Shown: positions 34,646-46,416 of the stretch, piece by piece
Layout: each line of letters starts with the position of its first letter
Position numbering within the stretch: the stretch's first letter is position 1
Assembly: GCA_038380435.1 (NCBI GenBank)
Contig: JAWZYU010000055.1
Coordinates: 2,687,680 to 2,751,679 of the forward strand
Length of the DNA stretch: 64,000 bases
Source of the DNA: Ryuthela nishihirai
Taxonomy: Eukaryota > Arthropoda > Arachnida > Araneae > Heptathelidae
Direction of reading: 5' to 3'
Made by a program: the position numbers and the translations under genes
Notes under the pieces: generated by a model
The model's database searches: none
What the model was told of the DNA's origin: nothing
What the model saw: the letters and a program-made list of their open reading frames with translations, nothing else

Positions 34646-35060
34646 GAAGAAGGCTTTTGGGTTGTTGGGTTGTTTTACCTCTGAGCGGCACTTTTTTGCA
34701 CACCATGGGGTAAATGGCCAGGTCACATGGACCCCGAAGGCTCAGAGAAGGTTGGGGGAGGGGACCCACTGGAATAGCTGTTGGGAGACAAATGGTAGCC
34801 TCCCGTCAAGGCCATCCAGCGTGTTCTTTAACGTGCACAAGGTATGTCTCTCCCGCACACGGGGCCACGGCTTAACGTCCCATCCGACGGACGGCGGCCT
34901 TTCCAAGCCGATCGGTGTCCCCTACTGACCGTGGGCAAGGCGGGGAATTTTGCGGAGATAAATCTCAACGCTGACCCAGCTGGGACTCGAACCTGGGAAC
35001 TACAGATTACGACCCTGGCACGCTACCGACTGAGCAACCCCCCGCCCCAGGAAGAAGGCT
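34646..35060 (-). mobile_element. tRNA-Thr-like SINE inserted in the LINE ORF1, 10-bp target duplication
   Basis: GAAGAAGGCT flanks the element at 34,646-34,655 and 35,051-35,060. Removing it restores a continuous ORF1 start. Full head, body and CAACCC tail. Confidence 0.92.
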
Positions 35061-38000
35061 GTGTATGTCCTTCATGGAAGGCATTTTAGCAATTGTTGAG
35101 TTAAAATCAACTAATATTTTATTTTTCTCAGAGAGAAAAGCACAAATTTGTGCACTGCAAATAATCTGAGAATTAATTAAAGGATATATATTAGAACATA
35201 TTTATATCAATTGGATAGATCAAAATTACAAAAATTTACCCAATGTTAAAGAACACGCTGGATGGCCTTGACGGGAGGCTACCATCTGTCTCCCAACAGC
35301 TGTTCCAGTGGGTCCCCTCCCCCAACCTTCTCTGAGCATTCGGGGTCCATGTGACCTGGCCATTTAGCCCATGGTGTGCAAAAAAGTGCCGCTCAGAGGT
35401 AAAACAACCCAACAACTTATATATATCTTTTACAAATACGTAATTCAAGCTTGAAAAATGTTTCGTTTTTTCATTTGATGAAAAAAAGTAAAATAAAATT
35501 AAAAAAAAAATAAAATAAATAAAAAAAGTAAAATATTAAAGTCAATAAATCGATAAAGTCAAATTTGATTGCCTGAATAGAATCGTATACGTGCTTACGA
35601 AATTTCTCGTATACGAAATTCTCGTAAAAATTAAGAAAAAAAACTGCTAATTTTAAAAAGTAATTATGAAATATATATTAATTTTTTCGGTATACTACTG
35701 CAAATAAAATTAATGTATTACTACAATGTTCATATTTTTCATTTCAATAAAATTCAGAATTAAATTCTCTTTAATTTAGTATATAACATGACCTATTTCT
35801 GTTGATTATTCAAATAAAATTTTGAATATATCATAAAAATATTCTTATGATATATTCAAAATATTCTAAAGTTGACTTGTTTATTGGACTCTGCAACAAA
35901 CCTGGACTTTTCTCAAAGTATGGTAAGGAGAAAAAAATTACGAAACGGAAGAAATGTTTACTCTGAACAAGAAAATTATTTTTTTGTTATTCAGAAATAA
36001 CAACCTTTTCATTTTTATGCATTAAAATCATTTCTGTCTATTGGCTAAAAAATTTTATACTGCCAGACGCATTTTTTCTAAAAAAAATCGTACTAAAATA
36101 AAGGCAATCATATTTTTTGCTAAACATTTTATTTTCAGAAAATCCAGAATTGAATGCTTAATAATTATGCATGTAATATACCATAATTCATTTCATTATT
36201 TATTTGGCAAAAAAGTTTTCAGATTAAATTTTTTTTGCCTAATCAGAGTGAAAAAATGGCTGGACCTGGGAAGGATACCCCCCTACCCCTCTGAGGCCGT
36301 CAAAAATATGTATTTTTTTAAGAAGTCCTGATAATCAGACTCTCAAGTATGACAACCCCCTTGACCCCCCCCCCCTAGACTATACTCCTTGATTGATTTA
36401 TAGGTACACCATTAAGTTAGTTAATAGGTGGAATGGAATCCTGTTAATTAATTAATTAATTAATTGATAAAAAAACATAAATCAATCAAAAACAAATACC
36501 GATACCTCAAAACAATTTCCGCCCAACATCTTAAGTAAGAAAATGCTTCCTATAACATTTAATCTGATGCCGGTGAAATTCATAAGAACCCAAAGTAAAA
36601 TAATCTACGTTCTAAAATTTTGAGTCCTACGATCTGCATTCGTTCAACACTCCTAGGTAGCCTACACCTGATACACTAAGCTTCTACTCTACTTAAATAA
36701 TTCTAGTTATCCTCGTTAGGTTTAAACTTCCTCAATTAAAATACGCATCAGCTGAAATGAAGAAATGAACCATCCCCACACAACTGTACATAAATAATAT
36801 CAAATATTTTCAGTAAAAGTATTTTTCCGGTTATTTTTCGTTACATTTATATTTCTAAACCATTTTGGTAATGAAATTCTCGTTTCTCATCAATAGTAGT
36901 TAATTTATTGTTCCAGAAAAATAAAAACTATATATATATTTTAGTATAAAATATTAAAACTAAGTGTTAAAGCAAAAAGTAAAAGCTCTGGCAATCTCGA
37001 TATTGAAACCCTAACAGTTAAACTATTTAAAAATCGCTAGAAAATATAAACGCTTAACGAGCACTGTAGTAATCCAGTACTAATAATTCGTCCAAATACT
37101 GATATAAAAAAAAATTATTTTTTAGTGTATTTTAATCGAGCCCCTTCCCACCTCACCCAAAAATTCCTCTCCTAGCTAGCACCTCCGCACCCTCCATCAC
37201 ACTACTCTTGACTCCATGTTAAATCATCAATCTCATCCTGCATATATGATAGTACAAAAGTTGTCAAGATACCCTAAAAAGGGAATCCCAAATGCACATC
37301 AATCTCTCTTACTTAGCTAAGATAATTTCCTTCCAAAGAGTACATTCCATCTTTGTGAAATCGAATGCACGATCGATGAATCAGAAATTAGGGAACTGAT
37401 TAAAGATACTACCGCCTTTATATCGGTTCAACTCTGACTTGATATCGGGTATCACCTTGGCTCATTTTCAATGTCTTTTATAATGTCTAAATGCAGATCG
37501 TAAATCTCAGTTTCCAAATGCAATTTCTTGTTGTATATCTTAACGTATCTTCTACGAAATGTCAATAAAATTGATGTAAATAGAAATCGGAAGACTATAT
37601 CTTTAAAATATTTTTTTGGCTATTATTTAGCTAACTCTAGAGAAAAAAAAATTGTATGGATTAGGTGGAAAATATTTCATCCCTTTACAATATTGATCCC
37701 ATTCCACCCAGCCGGCAATACAGCAGAGTCAGAATTTCGTTATGAGTTGTGGGAAATTGTCGAAAGGCTTAAATAGTCTCGAAGATTTTTTTCTTATATT
37801 GTTGAATTTTAAATTTCCCATTGTAATATTCTTACATTCTTGCTTACCAGGTAAAAATTTGCAGTTTGTGTTGTGTTAAATAATGATAACAATTTCTGTG
37901 TAATACATTTTTGAGCCAATCACTGAGATCAATACTCAGAAGCTTGCATTGAAGAAGGGGGGGGGGGAGAAGTTTAACACATTTGAGTGTTATTTTCGCG

Positions 38001-39624
38001 ATCTGAATTGGGTTGTTTTACCTCTGAGCGGCACTTTTTTCGCACACCATATGCAAAATGGCCAGGTCACAAGGACCCTGAATGCTGAGAGAAAGTTGCG
38101 AAATCTATTTTTTTCTCTTGGAAGGTCAGAAGATGTTTAATATATATAATATAAAAATACTTTGTTTCGTTTCAGTTTTGCGTTTGTTTACGTTTTGAAA
38201 CAAGGTTGTTTAATCCCACTCAAAGTTAGTAATAACAACATTAGATATCAAATGAAAGCTACACCATCTTTTTCATGAAATAGGGATTCATTGTAGAACG
38301 ACTCATATCTAGTGTGGGGCCAGATTTAAAAACTCCCCCACTTTTAGAATACTAATAAGGGTAATAGGAGCTACAAATTTTTAAACTTATTTATATTTCA
38401 TGTTAATGAAGAATAAATTTATTCTTCACTTTTTGAAGAACTGCAAGACAGAGGAAAAAATGTTATACTGCATTAAAAATGGTAACTTCATGCCCTCTCC
38501 CTCGATTTTTCTTCTGGATTTTCCGTGATTCAGCGGAACTTTGGGACGAAATTCTTTTTCCCAAAGAAAAAGTTTAAAATACAAATTCTTGGAATATATC
38601 AACACCTTAACTTTTATACATAAAAGTTTCTAATGTACCAAACGAAAGAGTTAGTATAGTGCCTGATATAGAATATATTAAATTCCTCCCCCCTGCGTAA
38701 TATTTCAAAGTTGTATCATTGCTTAATCAAGTTTCTAATGTTCAGAGTAAACTGTGATAAGTCAAATCTCTTGTATAAGAAGAAATGTAAATATTAACAA
38801 AAACAAATCTTCTTGGAATAAAAAGCAGGAAATATCTAGACTTTAATATAGGCTTAAATACTAATGATTATCTTTGATGATCTATTTTGATTATCTTTGA
38901 TTATCGGAGTAACGTCAACAAACAAATCGGAGATACCGTAGAACGCTTCTAACATACTGGAATCAAATTGACTTTATCGATTTATTTATGAATCGATATA
39001 TTTATCGGAACTGTCTTAGAAATACATGCCATTAAAGCCCTCATGAGGTTTGAGAGCTCTATACTCATAACGACCACTGGGTTAACATATCAAGTTTTCA
39101 AGTGAAAAGAGCATTCTAATAGTAGAGGAAAATCATGCATAATTTTTCCTGTAAACGTGGAACTCATGAACATTAGCTGAAAACACTGAACTTCGTCTCT
39201 GACCACTGAAGCTAATTTTCTATGTTTTATACATAATTGTGACTGTAAGCTTTTCTAGTACAGCTCATTGTGCCTTGTACGATCTTTAAAAAAAAGCAGC
39301 CACGCGATATTGAAAAAAATTACCTAGTCAGCATCCCTTTTTGGTATTGTTCAACGTAACTTTGAATTGTACAGAGAAATTCCAGGTAATTTTTCATGTA
39401 AACATGAAACTCGTGCTCGTTGTCGAATTTTGGGAGAGAGAAATTCCATATAGGTAAAATATCTTTTAATTTTCTGCTGGTAGAGTATTTAGTAGCATGT
39501 AATAAAATAATAAATTTCTTAGAAACTGAATACTAAAAAAATTCTTCTCTTAATTCATAATTTTCTAAATTTTTTTACCTTCTTAAAATATTAATGTGTG
39601 TATGGGGGGAAGTTAGAAATAAGG

Positions 39625-39898
39625 AAGGCTGTTGGGAGATAGAAGGTAGCTTCCCATCAAGGCCATCCATCGTGTTCTTTTTTGTGCACAATATATGGCT
39701 CCCCCGCACTCGAGGTCATGGCTTCATGTCCCAACCGATCGACAGCAGTTTTTCGAAGCTTATCTGTGTCCCCTAATGACTGAGGGCAAGACGGGGAATT
39801 CTGAAGAGATAAATCTCAACTCTGACCCAACTGGGACTCAAGCCTGGAAACTGCAGATTGGATCCTGGTGCTCTACAACTGAGTCACCTCCACCCCAA
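39625..39898 (-). mobile_element. old tRNA-Thr-like SINE (unit 1)
   Basis: Body and head are recognisable on the minus strand (GGTGGAGGTGACTCAGTTG head, TGAGATTTATCTC block) but with many changes; the tail is missing. Counterpart at 50,633-50,906. Confidence 0.75.
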
Positions 39899-40127
39899 CT
39901 CTGATATGGCTTTCCTGAAAAAAGTTACCACAGCTGCACTTTTACTTTGAGAATTTTTATCTAATCGAGTGACGAAATATTATTGAGACTTTGCTGTTTG
40001 CTCGTTATTAAATATATCCTTACTCTTGATAGTGTTTAACTAAAAATAATACTATGTGAAATAACACTTTAGGTATGACTTGTCTACTGCACACACCTAA
40101 AAAGTGCTTTAACGACCAGTCTGGGGC

Positions 40128-40198
40128 AGGGGTAGCTCAGTCGGTAGAGTGCCAGGTTTTTAATCTGTAGTTCGCAGGTTCGAATCCCAGGTGGATCA
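40128..40198 (+). other. tRNA-Lys-like sequence (unit 1)
   Basis: GGTAGCTCAGTCGGTAGAG and GGTTCGAATCCC form good A and B boxes; the anticodon loop TTTTTAA gives TTT, lysine. The anticodon stem has one mismatch and the acceptor ends do not pair, so it looks like a SINE head or pseudogene. Counterpart 51,132-51,202, where the B box has GGTTTGAATCCC. Confidence 0.5.
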
Positions 40199-41124
40199 AC
40201 GCTTAGATCTTACTTTAGTTACACATATGTATTTAACTATTTTGACTCCGGATCTTAAAACTTTTCTCTCTTTAATACGTATTACAAGTGCGATGAATGT
40301 TTCTCTTGATATTGTCCAGATATTTAATTTTAACTTGGACCACTGAGTGTCAAGTCTTACCCCTACTCAGTGACCCAAGGTGAAATAAAATATCAGTGAA
40401 ATTAAAGAATATATATATATGAAGAGAGAAAAGGTTTAAGATCCAGAGTCAAAGTAGTTATATACATAGTCTGCAATATGCAATAAGAGATCCCAAAATT
40501 ATTGTTGCCTGTATAGAATCACCAAAATACTAGCTAACGTATTTAATTGCTTAAGATATGTCTCTGAAGAAGTGTAGCTACGTTAGAGGCGTACGAAAGC
40601 ACTCAGACCATAAGACATAAATTGTTTAATGCTGAACTGCCTAAATAAACATCAACGTTTACAATAGTGTTTTAGTTTCTTATTCTTAAATGAACACTTT
40701 AAGAAATTAAAAGATTAATCCTTGTTATAACCGTTTCTGCATTCTCCAGCTGAATTTTTTTGTTCATTATAGAACCATGTTTTATTATATTCGCTATACA
40801 AAATACGCTTTAACTACATTAAAAACACATTTCAGTCGTTTTTTTTACCCAACTTATCCAACTTTGCTCTGCTCCTTTGTTGTCCACACGGGTTATGATG
40901 AAAGAATATTTTTGTAATATATTCAGTTGTATGACAATTTTGAATATTTTGACAAATGTTTTGTGAAATTATGTGGAAAATTTAATAGTAAAATTTGAAT
41001 CATAAGAGGCTAAACACATACTGCATCATGACATCGACCCCAGGATATTTACAAGCTAGTTCTAGTTGACCACTCCGGCCAAAAATATTATATGAAAACA
41101 ACTGTCCTAAAATTTTGGGAACCG

Positions 41125-41167
41125 CCAATGGTAAATATTAAGCTTCCCGCCAAGTTTTACCGCGAAA
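41125..41167 (+). promoter_or_regulatory. UHRF1: UHRF1 promoter: CCAAT box and two E2F-like sites (unit 1)
   Basis: CCAAT at 41,125-41,129, TTCCCGCCAA at 41,144-41,153 and CGCGAAA at 41,161-41,167, ending 125 bases before the ATG. TTSSCGC is the E2F core, and mammalian UHRF1 is a known E2F1 target expressed in S phase. Site calls are by eye. Confidence 0.6.
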
Positions 41168-41291
41168 TCTGTACACGTATATATCATGTTGTTGTGTTCT
41201 ATTTAATGTTTTGTTTAAAAATATAGCAAGTAAAATCTTCATAGTGTAACGTTTTATTTAATCTTTATTTTGAATACCTAAAAATACAATA

Positions 41292-41444
41292 ATGTGGATC
41301 CAAGTACGAACTATGGACGGCCGTAAGTCGGCTCGAGTTGATGGCTTATCTAAATTATCCAAAATAGAAGATTTGAGAGTACAGCTGGTGGAAATATTTG
41401 AAGCATCGGTTGAAAGACAGCGCTTGTTTTATCGGGGAAAGCAG
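41292..41444 (+). CDS. UHRF1: UHRF1 first coding exon, ubiquitin-like domain (copy 1)
   Basis: ATG at 41,292, 51 codons, donor CAG|GTAAGC, ends in phase 0. The peptide starts MWIQVRTMDGRKSARVDGLS and ends RQRLFYRGKQ; the MWIQVRTMDG start and LFYRGKQ end are hallmarks of the N-terminal ubiquitin-like domain of UHRF1. UHRF1 is a nuclear E3 ligase that binds hemimethylated CpG through its SRA domain and H3K9me through tandem Tudor/PHD modules, and recruits DNMT1; the ubiquitin-like domain helps dock the E2 and DNMT1 target complex. The first half only of that domain is encoded here; exon 57,224-57,403 completes it. Copy 1 is 15.8 kb from exon 2, copy 2 is 4.8 kb. Whether both are used is unknown. 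Confidence 0.93.
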
Positions 41445-43104
41445 GTAAGCTGCTTGTAATATATCACGTAATTTGACTTTGTGTACAAGGCTGATTACGA
41501 ATTGACCAAATTATAGATGCATTTATAAAAAAAATTATTACCCCAACAGTATAAAGAAATCTACTTATAGTTACCATGAATGTTTATATAGTAAAAGCTA
41601 ATTATAAGTCTAAGGTAGTTTTTGCAGTAATAATAGCAAATAATTTGTAAGAGTAATACGGGTAGTTGTATGATTAAAAGTCCATTTGAAAATTAACTCT
41701 GAAGTATTCTTAAAGTCCTAAGATTTTGAATCGTAAAAGGTCACATACTTCAAGCCCCACAATTTTAAAAGTCGTTCTTAGTTAACCACTCTGGACTAAA
41801 ATATCGTTGGAAAGCAAATGCCCTAAAATTACGGAAACCACCAATAGCAAACATTAATATAAAGATTTCACTGACGTGCCTGGGTCTTTTCTGGAAGATC
41901 CAGGTGTGTATCCAGGATTTTTTTTATGGTGTTACTTAACCTAAGGTTTTTTCACAACCTTGATAAAAATAGTGGCATACCCTTTACAATAGATTGACCA
42001 GATTTAAAGAAGATCCTGTTACTTTCGAAAATTTTATCTGAAGGATTGACTTTTTAATTAAGATGACCAGGTTTAAAGAAAAAGATCCGGGGACTTCTGA
42101 AATTTTAAACTGAACGATTAACTTTTGGTGAAATTATTAGAAATATCACAGTCTCATTTTGAATTTATTTTATACATTATTGCTATTAATAATAGCCTAG
42201 TAGAAAAAATGTAGAATTGTAAATAAAACTAGTAGCACAAAATTAAATGAATAGCATAATTAACAAAAATTACGGTTATTTGATAAAAATGGATTTTCAG
42301 CTAGGCTGCAGTATAGGGTTCATAGCCGCCATGTTGTACTTTTCCCCAGGAAAACTTGTAAGGTTGAGTTGCAACATAATATCCATCCACATGTTCCAGT
42401 GTTTATGACTGATATGTGCTGTTTAGAATAGTTCTCTCTAATGAGATTATTTGTTTTCGGGGCTTTTCTTAAGCTGATTCTTTAGCGTGTTATTAAGGAA
42501 TTTACTTTTGATATGATATTTATTTTAGAGACTTTTTTTTTAAGTGCGAATTGAGGTTTCATTGTTTAGTGATAAGGGTTGTTAATGAAATCTTTCGATG
42601 AGATTATTTTTGGGGCTTTTTTTCAGTAAGGAACAAGGAGTTATTCTTTAGCGTTGTTAACAAAATCTTGTTTTGATGAGATTATTCTCAGTAATTTTTT
42701 TAAATGCAGAAACATGATTTTCTTCTATGTAGCGTTGCATATTTATTTTTTATATATCCTTTAAATTATATATATATATCCTCAATACGTGTGTCAAGGT
42801 AGATGCGGAATTGACTACTTTTACCATTCAGACTTTTTTTTTCACTGCGGTGAAATAAAACAAGATGGCAGCTGAAGACTCTGTACTGCAGTTCTGCTGG
42901 ATTTTCTGTACATTATTTTTGCCAAGTTTTGTACAAAAGATTTCACAACAGACACAAAAATTGCTTTAACTATTAGTAAAAATCTGCTCAAGCTGTACAT
43001 TCAATTTTATATTTTGAAAATATTAAAACCAAATTCTAGGGACACTTCTGGAGCATTTATTTGTTGGATATAGAACCTTTAATCCAGGGACTGTCCCTAT
43101 AAAG
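41445..43104. other. intron 1 sequence, unit 1
   Basis: AT-rich, no coding frames. About 42,300-42,385 and 42,855-42,900 carry the motif AACATGGCGGCT / AAGATGGCAGCTGAAGA with TACTGCAG nearby, related to 21,880-21,945. Confidence 0.6.
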
Positions 43105-43378
43105 GGGTGAGGGTGGCTCAGTCAGTAGCACACCAGTCTCGTAATCTGAGGTTTCCAGGTTCGAGTCCCATCTGTGCCAGCATTGAGATTTATCTCTGCA
43201 AAATTTCCCCGCGCTTCCCACAGTCAGTAGGGGACACCGATGGGCTTGGAAAGGCCGCCGTCCATCGGATGGAATGTTAAACTGTGATCCCATGTGCAGG
43301 AGAGCCATATCCTGTGCACATTAAAGGACATGCTAAATGGCCTTGATGCGAAGCTATCATCTCCCAACAGGGTCATTC
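43105..43378 (+). mobile_element. tRNA-Thr-like SINE, tail-truncated (unit 1)
   Basis: Head GAGGGTGGCTCAGTCAGTAGC, B box GGTTCGAGTCCC, body to CATCTCCCAACAG. Ends where the dispersed repeat starting GGTCATTCCATGCC begins. Counterpart at 54,114-54,387. Confidence 0.85.
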
Positions 43379-43900
43379 CATGCCAAATCAATCAAAATTT
43401 TGGAAAAAGTTCACCATCCTTCACAGATTTCAATGATCATTGACATAAATGTTAGTACACATAAGATGTCTAATTGTCCGAAATATTTTGACTCAAAACA
43501 ATTTTTGTGAGGAGTTATAATTGTTTAACCTAAGGGGAGAATATACAAATTGTGACTAAAGGTTTTCCTTTTTTTTTTTCTTTGCTTCTGTGGTAGATGA
43601 GAAGAAAAACTTGGTGTACTGATGTAGATCTCCCTCATTAATTCAATAAAAAACGAATTTGAAAAATTTAATACAGTTTCAATTTAAAAAATTGAAAAAA
43701 CTGTAAATTTTAATTGTAAAAAAAGGGATGTGGTCCTATTGATAAAAAATTGAAATTGACGTGTTTATGTTATACTTCATAGAAATGTATGAAATTTGAA
43801 GTAAAGTCACTTCTTGGATAACGAGAAAAAAATAATGAATTTGTACCAATATTCTCGCTAATGATGCACTTCAGAGGACTGCACTTGACACTCTTGCGCA
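43375..43900 (+). repeat. dispersed ~530-bp repeat (unit 1)
   Basis: Starts GGTCATTCCATGCCAAATC and contains TAACCTAAGGGGAGAATATACAA-like and ATGCACTTCAG blocks. Present again at 54,383-54,910, and inverted with clear divergence at about 56,080-56,645. A DNA transposon relic is likely; the class is unknown. Confidence 0.75.
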
Positions 43901-44000
43901 TGCACACTAAAGGAGATGCACAGAAAGGCTAGCAATGTATTTGCTGCTTGTACTCAAGAGCTACTTTGTAACTCCAATCACTCTAATTAGCATTTGGCTG

Positions 44001-44146
44001 GGGCGTGGGTGGCTCAGTCGGTAGCACACCAGGCTTGTAATCTACAGTTCTCAGGTTTGAGCCCCAGCTGGGTTAGCATTGAGATTTACCTCTGCAAGAT
44101 TCCCCGTCCTGCCCACAGTCAGTAGGGGACAACGATGGGTTTGAAT
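44001..44146 (+). mobile_element. tRNA-Thr-like SINE cut by duplication breakpoint
   Basis: Head GGGCGTGGGTGGCTCAGTCGG and the first part of the body, then an abrupt break after GATGGGTTTGAA at about 44,150. In unit 2 the same SINE is complete (55,010-55,380). Confidence 0.88.
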
Positions 44147-44344
44147 CATCAAATGGGTTTGATCAAGATGTGTTTGAATCATTCTTGCGTTCCATCATCA
44201 AAATTCGTAATTTGTGTTGTGTTAAATAATGATGACAATTCTTGTGCAATAAATTTTTAAGCCAATCACTCGCACACTCAGAAGCTTGCATTGAGGAGGG
44301 GGGGGGGAGAAGTTTAACACATTTGAGTGTCATTTTCGAGATCT

Positions 44345-44735
44345 GAATTGGGTTGTCTTACCTCTGAGCGGCACTTTTTTTGCACACCATAGGCAAAATG
44401 GCCAGGTCACAAAGACCCCGAAGGTTCGGAGAAAGTTGGGGAGGGAACACTACCGGAACAGCTGTTGGGAGACAGATAATAGCCTCCCATCAAGGCCATC
44501 CAGCGTGTTCTTTAATGTGCACAGGGTATGGTTCTCCTGCACATGGGTCCAAGGCTTATCGTCTCATCCGACGGATGGTGTTCTTTTCAAGCCCATCAGT
44601 GTCCCCTAGTGGTCGTGGGCAGGTTGGAAAGTTTTTTGGAGATAAATCTCAACGTTGGCCTGGTTGGGACCCGAACCTGGGAACTGCAGATTACGAGCCT
44701 AGCACACTACCGACTGAGCCATCCCCGCCTTTCCG
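44345..44735 (-). mobile_element. tRNA-Thr-like SINE, older copy in D
   Basis: Inverted counterpart of 32,725-33,095, but with the anticodon arm (TAATCTGCAGTTCCC on the minus strand) present, so D keeps the more ancestral form and A and B share a deletion there. Confidence 0.85.
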
Positions 44736-46030
44736 AGAAAAAAAAGGCGGGGTAAAATATATGTTACTTAAAATCAAGGGGAAGGCGATTACTCTCCTCC
44801 CTTCCTTGGTGACTGGGAGAAGGAGGAGTAACCGAGGTTTACTGTGACTTCAGCTTCTGATGATCAACACTATGTCCACTGACCTCCATTATTGAATACA
44901 AGAAGTAAAACATATCAAGCTATTAATTATATTTCTAGCAGATTTTACTTTATTTCAGGCATCTGATACTCTCTAAAATAAATAGTAAATGGCCGTCATC
45001 ATGTCACAAGTTTTCATTTGGCATAAAAATTTTTCCGATACACTCCCTACGCCTCTGTTGTAGTGGGAAAGGAATAGATTGAAGTATCACAAAATATCAT
45101 CGATATCAGAAGTTTCTAAAAAGAAGAACGTCATGAAATAAGGAGCTGAAAAAAATTGGTTTTGCCATGAGTGGGATTCGAACCCACGTCTCCAGGAAAC
45201 ATGCCTGTTATGCTAACGACTACACCATCTCAGCTAATCAGCTTAGTGATGTGTTAAACTTTCCGGATTTATTTATTTGATTCGCACAGTGGCGCCATCA
45301 ATCCGGGAAACGGAGAACTCTGTTGCCTCATTAGAGATGGAATTAATATTTCTCACTCACACTCAAGGCGTTAAATCAACATCTCAGTAGTAAAGAATCA
45401 CAGGATAAGTCCTGCAGACATGGAACTCATGAATTAAAGAGCTGAAAAAATTACGGAAAGTTATTCCAGAATTTTAAACTTTATTTCGACAATGAGCATG
45501 AGACAATGAGTACGAGCACATGCTTACACGAAAAATTACCTAGAATTTCTCTGTACAATTCAAAGTTATGTTGAACAACACTTAAAAGGCATGCTGACTA
45601 GGTATTTTTTTTTTCAATATCGCGTGGTTGCTGTTTTTTAAAAGATTGTACAACGCACAATGAGCGACTGCACTCGGAAAGCTAATAGTCCCAATTATAT
45701 ATAAAACAGAAAATTGGCTTCAGTGGTCAGAGACGAACCTCAATTTCAGCTAGTGTTCATGAGTTCCACGTTTACAGGAAAAATTATACGTAATTTTTCT
45801 CTACTGTCAGAATGCTCTTTTTACCCGAAAACTTGATATGTTAACCCAGTGTTGGTTATGACATAGAACTCTCAAACCTTATGAGGGTTGTAATGACATG
45901 TATTTCTAAGACAGTTCCGACATAATCAGAAATCTTAACCATTATCAGCTCAAGGACGTCTATAGACGTTTTTGGTACAACATATGAAACTTCGTTTTTT
46001 TTACATTGCCATTTGAAGATTTTCTTATAT

Positions 46031-46416
46031 ATATGGGGCGGGGGTGGCTCAGTCGGTAGCGCGCCAGGCTCGTAATCTGTAGTTCCCAGGTTCGAGTCCC
46101 AGCTGGGTCACCGTTGAGATTTATCTCCGCAAAATTCCCCGCCCTGCCCACGGTCAGTAGGGGACACCGATGGGCTTGGAAAGGCTGCCGGCCGTCGGAT
46201 GGGACGTTAAGCCGTGGCCCCGTGTGCGGGAGAGCCATACCCTGTGCACGTTAAAGAACACGCTGGATGGCCTTGACGGGAGGCTACCTTCTGTCTCCCA
46301 ACAGCTGTTCCAGTGGGTCCCCTCCCCCAACCTTCTCTGAGCCTTCGGGGTCCATGTGACCTGGCCATTTAGCCCCATGCTATGCAAAAAAGTGCCGCTC
46401 AGAGGTAAAACAACCC
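46031..46416 (+). mobile_element. full-length tRNA-Thr-like SINE in D
   Basis: GGGGCGGGGGTGGCTCAGTC at the start, CGT anticodon loop, GGTTCGAGTCCC B box, body, and an AAAACAACCCAACAA tail. Close to family consensus. Inverted counterpart of 31,055-31,446. Confidence 0.92.

Larger units (their letters stand above)
33623..35084 (-). pseudogene. jockey-like LINE ORF1 (gag-like), broken
   Basis: Minus strand. A plausible start is ATG at 35,084 (MPSMKDIHSLL), interrupted by a SINE, continuing with HEDRLKFNDVIL and a Lys-rich segment, then IPPIVIRSPKNW, a motif seen in ORF1 proteins of jockey-type LINEs of arthropods. Farther on come RVVIKNLPYDITSDDV (PRE_C2HC-like) and CHNCKRYGHAQ, a CCHC knuckle (the normal Cys position spaced C-x2-C-x4-H). 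ORF1 proteins bind element RNA. The frame is broken by a stop after CLFGGIT, by perfect inverted duplications at 34,159-34,229, 34,103-34,135 and 33,623-33,663, and has no reverse transcriptase attached. Assignment to jockey is by motif memory. Confidence 0.7.
38866..41100. other. UHRF1 upstream region, non-coding
   Basis: Contains the dispersed repeat 38,985-39,440, an old tRNA-Thr-like SINE on the minus strand (39,625-39,898) and a tRNA-like SINE head (40,128-40,198). The rest is AT-rich without coding signals. Nearly identical sequence precedes the second copy. Confidence 0.65.
35243..44146. repeat. UHRF1-containing segmental duplication, unit 1
   Basis: Matches 46,250-55,153 at an offset of about 11.0 kb over 8.9 kb with rare differences. 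Its first 3.6 kb (segment C, to about 38,866) is an inverted copy of B; the remainder holds the UHRF1 promoter and first coding exon, SINEs and non-coding sequence. It starts within a SINE tail and ends mid-SINE at 44,146, so both edges are SINE breakpoints. Confidence 0.92.

Noticed and set aside
37528..37776. Repeated 82-codon frame found in A, C and D
   Set aside because: It recurs only because the segment is duplicated; it has no domain signature, shifts frame between copies and lies in very AT-rich sequence.
40128..40198. Functional tRNA-Lys gene
   Set aside because: The acceptor ends do not pair, the anticodon stem is imperfect and there is no T-run terminator directly after it.
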